Positions 5,281 through 8,332 of a stretch of DNA of 8,332 bases are shown in pieces. How positions within the stretch are numbered: position 1 is the stretch's first letter; the number at the start of each line of letters is the position of its first letter. The notes under the pieces were generated by a model that did not search any database, was not told the origin of the DNA, and worked only from the letters and a program-made list of their open reading frames with translations. Location of the stretch: positions 1 through 8,332 of the forward strand of contig CAMLER010000196.1 of the NCBI GenBank assembly GCA_946478915.1, given 5' to 3'. A program made the position numbers and the translations under genes. The stretch is from an uncultured Chryseolinea sp. Its GTDB lineage: Bacteria > Bacteroidota > Bacteroidia > Cytophagales > Cyclobacteriaceae.

Positions 5281-5709
5281 CTAAAGTAGCGGCCTTCCGC
5301 TGAGCCAAATCATAGCAAGTATGACAACGAGGGCTACAAAATTGAAGATGACCATTCTCTTGTGCTTGTCTGCGTCATTTGTCATCTTTTTCGACGTTGT
5401 CCGAGCCAGGGTGATCAACACGACTGCAATTAGCATGGAGAAAATATGCTCGACTGTCCAATAGCGCGTAACTCTGTCGCTCATGGTTTCAGATCCGAAT
5501 TTCACGAACGGGCTCATAAAATAAAGGATAAGGCCCACCAGCAATTGCATATGCGTGAATATGAAAAGATATAGTCCAAGCTTATTATCCCATTTGCCAT
5601 AGGGTTGCTTGTTGATTAGTCCCATGATCCCTTTGACAATAACTACAACCAGTGCTATCAGAATAAAATAACGAAGAAGGGAATGGGTATGTAATAAGCC
5701 TGTATACAT
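5281..5709 (-). CDS. Four-helix membrane protein, 'cytochrome B'-like
   Basis: This 142-residue integral membrane protein has four hydrophobic segments at about residues 12-32, 43-65, 85-102 and 118-136. I recall the family from many Bacteroidota genomes, annotated 'cytochrome B'. Conserved-looking histidines lie at or near membrane ends: H7 and H9 (LLHTHSLLRY), H53 (FTHMQLLVGLILYFMSP) and H88 (WTVEHIFSM). H53 and H88 could face each other across helices 2 and 3 as haem ligands, but haem binding is an inference and the annotation may be nominal. The ATG at 5709 lies downstream of an A/T-rich region and no Shine-Dalgarno is clear. It is a single gene, divergent from the SMP-30-like gene and convergent with the redoxin gene. 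Confidence 0.85.
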   Translation of the reverse strand: MYTGLLHTHSLLRYFILIALVVVIVKGIMGLINKQPYGKWDNKLGLYLFIFTHMQLLVGLILYFMSPFVKFGSETMSDRVTRYWTVEHIFSMLIAVVLITLARTTSKKMTNDADKHKRMVIFNFVALVVILAMIWLSGRPLL

Positions 5710-6023
5710 ATCTAGGGGGTTATTTGAATTCCCGAAAATAATATAAAAGGTTTAAACTAATTGATCATATCCTGTAGAGGCACTAAAAAAGGGTATAGGT
5801 ATAAGGAATAGATGTATTCCAGCAATATATAATAGTTCAGTCCCTTGGATACCTGGATAAACATTCTGCTGGATAACAAAGTGGGATTAATCAAGATTTA
5901 ATTCAAGCCTCTTTCATTAGGGCGAAATCTCCCTTCCACAAAAAAAGCGGTGCCGATTTAGTTACTTTCAACCTTCGTGTACACTTCCCTGTTATTTTAG
6001 CAGAACCATTAAAAAACTAAACA
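5710..6023. other. 314-nt divergent intergenic region with short repeats
   Basis: The region must hold promoters for both flanking genes. Structures seen are a perfect hairpin GGAATA-GATG-TATTCC (5805-5820), an inverted pair TCCAGCA/TGCTGGA (5818-5824 and 5867-5873), and a direct repeat CTGGATAA (5853-5860 and 5869-5876, period 16). TATTTTAG at 5993-6000 is one mismatch from the -7 consensus TAnnTTTG for the plus-strand gene, with no convincing -33. The leader just before the ATG at 6024 is A-rich (CCATTAAAAAACTAAACA), as usual where Shine-Dalgarno is not used. I see no coding frame or RNA gene. Confidence 0.6.
5805..5876. repeat. Clustered inverted and direct repeats upstream of the SMP-30-like gene
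   Basis: GGAATA/TATTCC arms flank a GATG loop at 5805-5820. TCCAGCA (5818-5824) pairs with TGCTGGA (5867-5873). CTGGATAA is repeated at 5853 and 5869. The two inverted pairs share bases 5818-5820, so they are alternative rather than simultaneous foldings. The cluster is about 150-220 nt before the plus-strand ATG. Confidence 0.5.
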
Positions 6024-6854
6024 ATGAAAAGATTGATAACCTGTTTTCTTTGCCTGAGCGCGATCACACTTTCAGCCCAAACTTTAACCTTGAAATGGAC
6101 AACGGAGGCCTCTTTAAAGGTTCCGGAGTCTGTGCTACTGGATTCCAAGAACAATGTACTGTATGTGTCTTCGATCGATGGTACTCCAGAGAACAAAGAC
6201 GGGAACGGCTTCATTTCGCAGGTGACACTGGATGGTAAAATCAAAAATCTGAAATGGGCAACCGGATTGGATGCTCCTAAAGGGATGGGCCTGTTCAAGA
6301 ATAACCTTTATGTTGCCGATATCTCAAAGCTCGTAACGATAGATATTACCACCGGAAAAATAACGGGAACCCTGGATATTGAAGGCGCCAAATTCCTTAA
6401 TGATGTTACGGTTGACAAGGCGGGCAACGTATATGTATCCGATAGTAACACCGGAAAAATTCATGTGGTGAAAGGTGGAAAGGCAGAGGTCTATTTTGAA
6501 AGTCAGGAAATAGGGGGTGTTAACGGGCTGCTCGCCACAGGAAACGGATTATATGTTGTGGACTTCCCGTCCGGTTCCAATTTCACACTCTCAAAAGATA
6601 AAAAGCTTACGAAAGTCACCAATACTGCTGAGGGTGCTGATGGCATCGTTCCTGTAGGTAACAACGAATACCTGGTATCGAGCTGGCATGGAGAGGTTGC
6701 CTATGTAAATGCTAAAGGGGAATCAAAAAAGTTATTGGATACCCGGAATGAGAAGTTAAGCGCCGCAGATATTGAATATGACCCTAAGACAAAGACGTTG
6801 TTTGTCCCTACGTTTAACGCCAACACTGTGATGGCATATACATTTTCGAAGTAA
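6024..6854 (+). CDS. Exported SMP-30/gluconolactonase-like beta-propeller protein
   Basis: This 276-residue protein has a signal peptide (MKRLITCFLCLSAITLSA, then Q19), so it is probably periplasmic. The remainder is a six-blade propeller of the SMP-30/gluconolaconase/LRE type. Repeated strand motifs are PESVLLDSKNNVLYVSS (34-50), APKGMGLFKNNLYVAD (84-99), FLNDVTVDKAGNVYVSD (124-140), GGVNGLLATGNGLYVVD (164-180) and GADGIVPVGNNEYLVSS (204-220). Likely metal-site residues, by analogy with SMP-30, are E35, N126 or N167, and D206. Family members hydrolyse sugar lactones or other esters, but many exported homologues have no known substrate. C10 lies inside the hydrophobic core and does not make a lipobox. 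It stands alone, ending in a strong terminator. Confidence 0.88.
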   Translation: MKRLITCFLCLSAITLSAQTLTLKWTTEASLKVPESVLLDSKNNVLYVSSIDGTPENKDGNGFISQVTLDGKIKNLKWATGLDAPKGMGLFKNNLYVADISKLVTIDITTGKITGTLDIEGAKFLNDVTVDKAGNVYVSDSNTGKIHVVKGGKAEVYFESQEIGGVNGLLATGNGLYVVDFPSGSNFTLSKDKKLTKVTNTAEGADGIVPVGNNEYLVSSWHGEVAYVNAKGESKKLLDTRNEKLSAADIEYDPKTKTLFVPTFNANTVMAYTFSK

Positions 6855-6879
6855 TTCATACGCACATCACAAAGGAAAC

Positions 6880-6908
6880 AAGACTGCTCTGACAGGGCAG
6901 TCTTTTTT
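6880..6908 (+). terminator. Intrinsic terminator after the SMP-30-like gene
   Basis: AAGACTGCTCT (6880-6890), loop GAC, AGGGCAGTCTT (6894-6904) form an 11-bp stem with a single T-G wobble. The T-run reaches 6908 (six Ts). It begins 25 nt after the stop codon at 6852-6854. This separates the gene from the DUF2157 gene, which should have its own promoter in the remaining 54 nt. Confidence 0.93.
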
Positions 6909-6962
6909 ATTCTAAAGTTCTTAACTTGAACGTTCACCGGTTAGAACTTTTGTCTCACGCCT

Positions 6963-8249
6963 ATGAGCAAGCAAATATTAAATGAGCTGCGCCACTTGAT
7001 ACATGCCCAGGTTATTACTGAGGAGACCGCACAAAAAATAAAGGAATATTACAGAACTCAGCCAAGTCAATCTTCCAATAGGCTCTTCGTGGTTTTTGCC
7101 ATCTTAGGTTCGTTGCTGGTCGGTCTTGGTATCGTTCTTATTCTCGCTCACAATTGGGATGAATTGTCCAAAGGTGTCAAGCTCGCGGTGGGATCATTCC
7201 CGTTGCTGGCCGCACAGGTGCTGGCGGGCTATGTGCTCGTTAAGAAACCGGACGTTGTTGCATGGCGCGAAGCCGCAGGTTCATTTCTATTTTTCGCCAT
7301 AGCGATCAGCATCTCTATTATCAGCCAGGTCTACAATATCGAAGGTGAGCTCAGTGGCTTCCTTCTTACGTGGATGTGTTTGTCTTTACCTATCGCTTAT
7401 GTACTGCGATCATCATTCTCATCGTTGTTGGTCATTCTTGGAATTACCTGGTATGCCTGCGAAGTAGGGTATTTCAATTACCCCAACACTAACGCTGCGG
7501 CCTATTGGATCTTGCTTTTGCTGGTTCTACCATTTTATTACCTGGAATACATACGCCAAAATGTAAGAAATAACTTTTTCCACTTTCATTCCTGGTTTCT
7601 CGTGCTGTCTATAACGATATGCCTGGGCGTATTTGCAGACGACAGCGCGGAATATATGATGATCGCATACATGAGTTTGTTCAGCGGCTTTGTGATGATG
7701 GGGCAGTTCAGGCTGTTTGCCTCGCATCGAATTCTCGGAAACGCGTACCTCGTGTGTGGAAGCCTCGGCGTAATTATTTTACTATTGACGTTAAGCTTTA
7801 GGTGGTATTGGGAAGAACTTCCTGGAATTTTCAACGACCTATTCAGTCAACCAGAAGTTATTGTTTCTATTTTTCTCACCATCGCCTCACTGATTCTTCT
7901 GACCAGGCTTGTCCAAATAAAAAATTGGAAAGAGATTAATTCGAAGTCGTATGCATTTCTATTGCTGATTGTGTTATTCTTCGTCGGTTCTGGCTCACCA
8001 CTTTCTGCGCAAGTATTGGTCAATTTGTTGATTTTGCTGGTGGCTGTTCACACCATCTACGACGGAGCTCAACAAAATCATCTTGGAATTTTGAATTACG
8101 GCCTTGTTATCATCTCTGTCTTGATCGGCTGCCGTTTCTTTGACACCAACTTCAGTTTTGTTGTTCGGGGACTTCTATTCATTGCAATCGGCGCGGGATT
8201 TTTCATTGCAAATTATTATATGCTTCAAAAAAGAAAGAAGGGAATATGA
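6963..8249 (+). CDS. DUF2157 polytopic membrane protein
   Basis: This 428-residue protein has a cytoplasmic N-terminal helix pair (1-38, LRHLIHAQVITEETAQKIKEYY). After it come roughly 12-14 hydrophobic segments from residue 41 to 420 and a basic tail (KRKKGI). The DUF2157 signature is present: GLGIVLILAHNWDELSKGVKL (55-75, with N64-W65), and the second helix region FAIAISISIISQVYNIEG (111-128), which is the strongly conserved ISQIYNxxG-type element. Members are inner-membrane proteins of unknown function. The stop overlaps the ATG of the next gene (ATGA), whose start resembles GDYXXLXY proteins, a known companion of this family. The ATG at 6963 sits after the terminator of the previous gene, with no obvious Shine-Dalgarno. 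Confidence 0.9.
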   Translation: MSKQILNELRHLIHAQVITEETAQKIKEYYRTQPSQSSNRLFVVFAILGSLLVGLGIVLILAHNWDELSKGVKLAVGSFPLLAAQVLAGYVLVKKPDVVAWREAAGSFLFFAIAISISIISQVYNIEGELSGFLLTWMCLSLPIAYVLRSSFSSLLVILGITWYACEVGYFNYPNTNAAAYWILLLLVLPFYYLEYIRQNVRNNFFHFHSWFLVLSITICLGVFADDSAEYMMIAYMSLFSGFVMMGQFRLFASHRILGNAYLVCGSLGVIILLLTLSFRWYWEELPGIFNDLFSQPEVIVSIFLTIASLILLTRLVQIKNWKEINSKSYAFLLLIVLFFVGSGSPLSAQVLVNLLILLVAVHTIYDGAQQNHLGILNYGLVIISVLIGCRFFDTNFSFVVRGLLFIAIGAGFFIANYYMLQKRKKGI

Positions 8250-8332
8250 ATAAATTCGTTTTCATATTATTTGGCGCTATGTGTATTGCTCAATGGGTTG
8301 TCCCGGGAATGATGATGTACAATAGCGAGGCC
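8246..8332 (+). CDS. GDYXXLXY-type membrane protein, N-terminal part
   Basis: Only 29 codons are present before the window ends: a basic MNK start, the hydrophobic helix FVFILFGAMCIAQWVVPGMM, then MYNSEA. A single leading membrane helix with a '...QWVVPGMMM' exit is how GDYXXLXY-domain proteins typically begin, with the rest being periplasmic. These often lie directly after DUF2157 genes. The ATG overlaps the DUF2157 stop by 4 nt, so coupled translation is likely. The defining GDYXXLXY motif lies outside the window, so the family call rests on context and the N-terminus. Confidence 0.65.
   Translation, partial: MNKFVFILFGAMCIAQWVVPGMMMYNSEA

Noticed and set aside
5111..5308. 65-residue minus-strand open frame starting with an alternative codon in the 447-nt gap
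   Set aside because: It starts inside the neighbouring gene's end, has an A/T-driven composition (many I, L, K), matches no family pattern, and competes with the more protein-like frame at 5031-5219.
7527..7834. Minus-strand open frames inside the DUF2157 gene
   Set aside because: They are shadows of a well-supported 428-codon gene and show no domain pattern.

Overview
The window looks like ordinary chromosome from a member of the Bacteroidota, most likely a Cytophagales-type bacterium. Three things point there. The protein families are typical of the phylum: a DUF7935-like membrane protein, a small 'cytochrome B'-type four-helix membrane protein, DivIVA beside a WD40 propeller, and a DUF2157/GDYXXLXY pair. 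Starts are mostly preceded by A/T-rich leaders rather than Shine-Dalgarno sequences. Exported proteins have short signal peptides ending just before 'AQ'. I see no phage, transposase, CRISPR, rRNA or tRNA genes.

Left part (1-3460), mostly minus strand. One tight minus-strand run (1090 to 1) encodes a DUF7935-like membrane-anchored protein, a YkvA/DUF1232 protein and the start of an NAD(P)-binding Rossmann protein that leaves the window. A short divergent gap separates it from a plus-strand A-type Fe-S carrier-like gene (1154-1474), which has lost the C-terminal Cys-x-Cys motif. That gene converges on, and overlaps by 4 nt, the end of a second minus-strand operon: WD40 seven-blade propeller, DivIVA, FolB (3460 to 1471). 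All junctions in this operon are ATGA overlaps.

Middle part (3461-5280). A 178-nt divergent gap carries a 17-nt-period direct repeat and a small palindrome. It is followed on the plus strand by a Sfp-type 4'-phosphopantetheinyl transferase. Overlapping its end is an exported thioredoxin-like protein whose CxxC has become SxxC but which keeps a C-terminal GCT motif. Then comes a 447-nt stretch with no clear gene. It holds three tandem CGCNNNGG octamers, several hairpins and a 63-codon open frame without an ATG on the minus strand that may be a gene remnant.

Right part (5281-8332). A minus-strand four-helix membrane protein (cytochrome B-like) is divided by a 314-nt divergent region with short repeats from a plus-strand exported SMP-30/gluconolactonase-type beta-propeller. 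The propeller gene ends in a clear intrinsic terminator (6880-6908). After it begins a DUF2157 polytopic membrane protein, coupled through ATGA to the start of a GDYXXLXY-type membrane protein that runs off the window.

Functionally the window is a mix of housekeeping genes (folate, cell pole/division, carrier-protein activation, Fe-S) and envelope proteins of uncertain role. I do not find a convincing new multi-gene system. The items most worth a second look are the IscA-like protein without its CxC, the WD40-DivIVA-FolB coupling, the SxxC exported thioredoxin-like protein and the possible remnant at 5031-5219.
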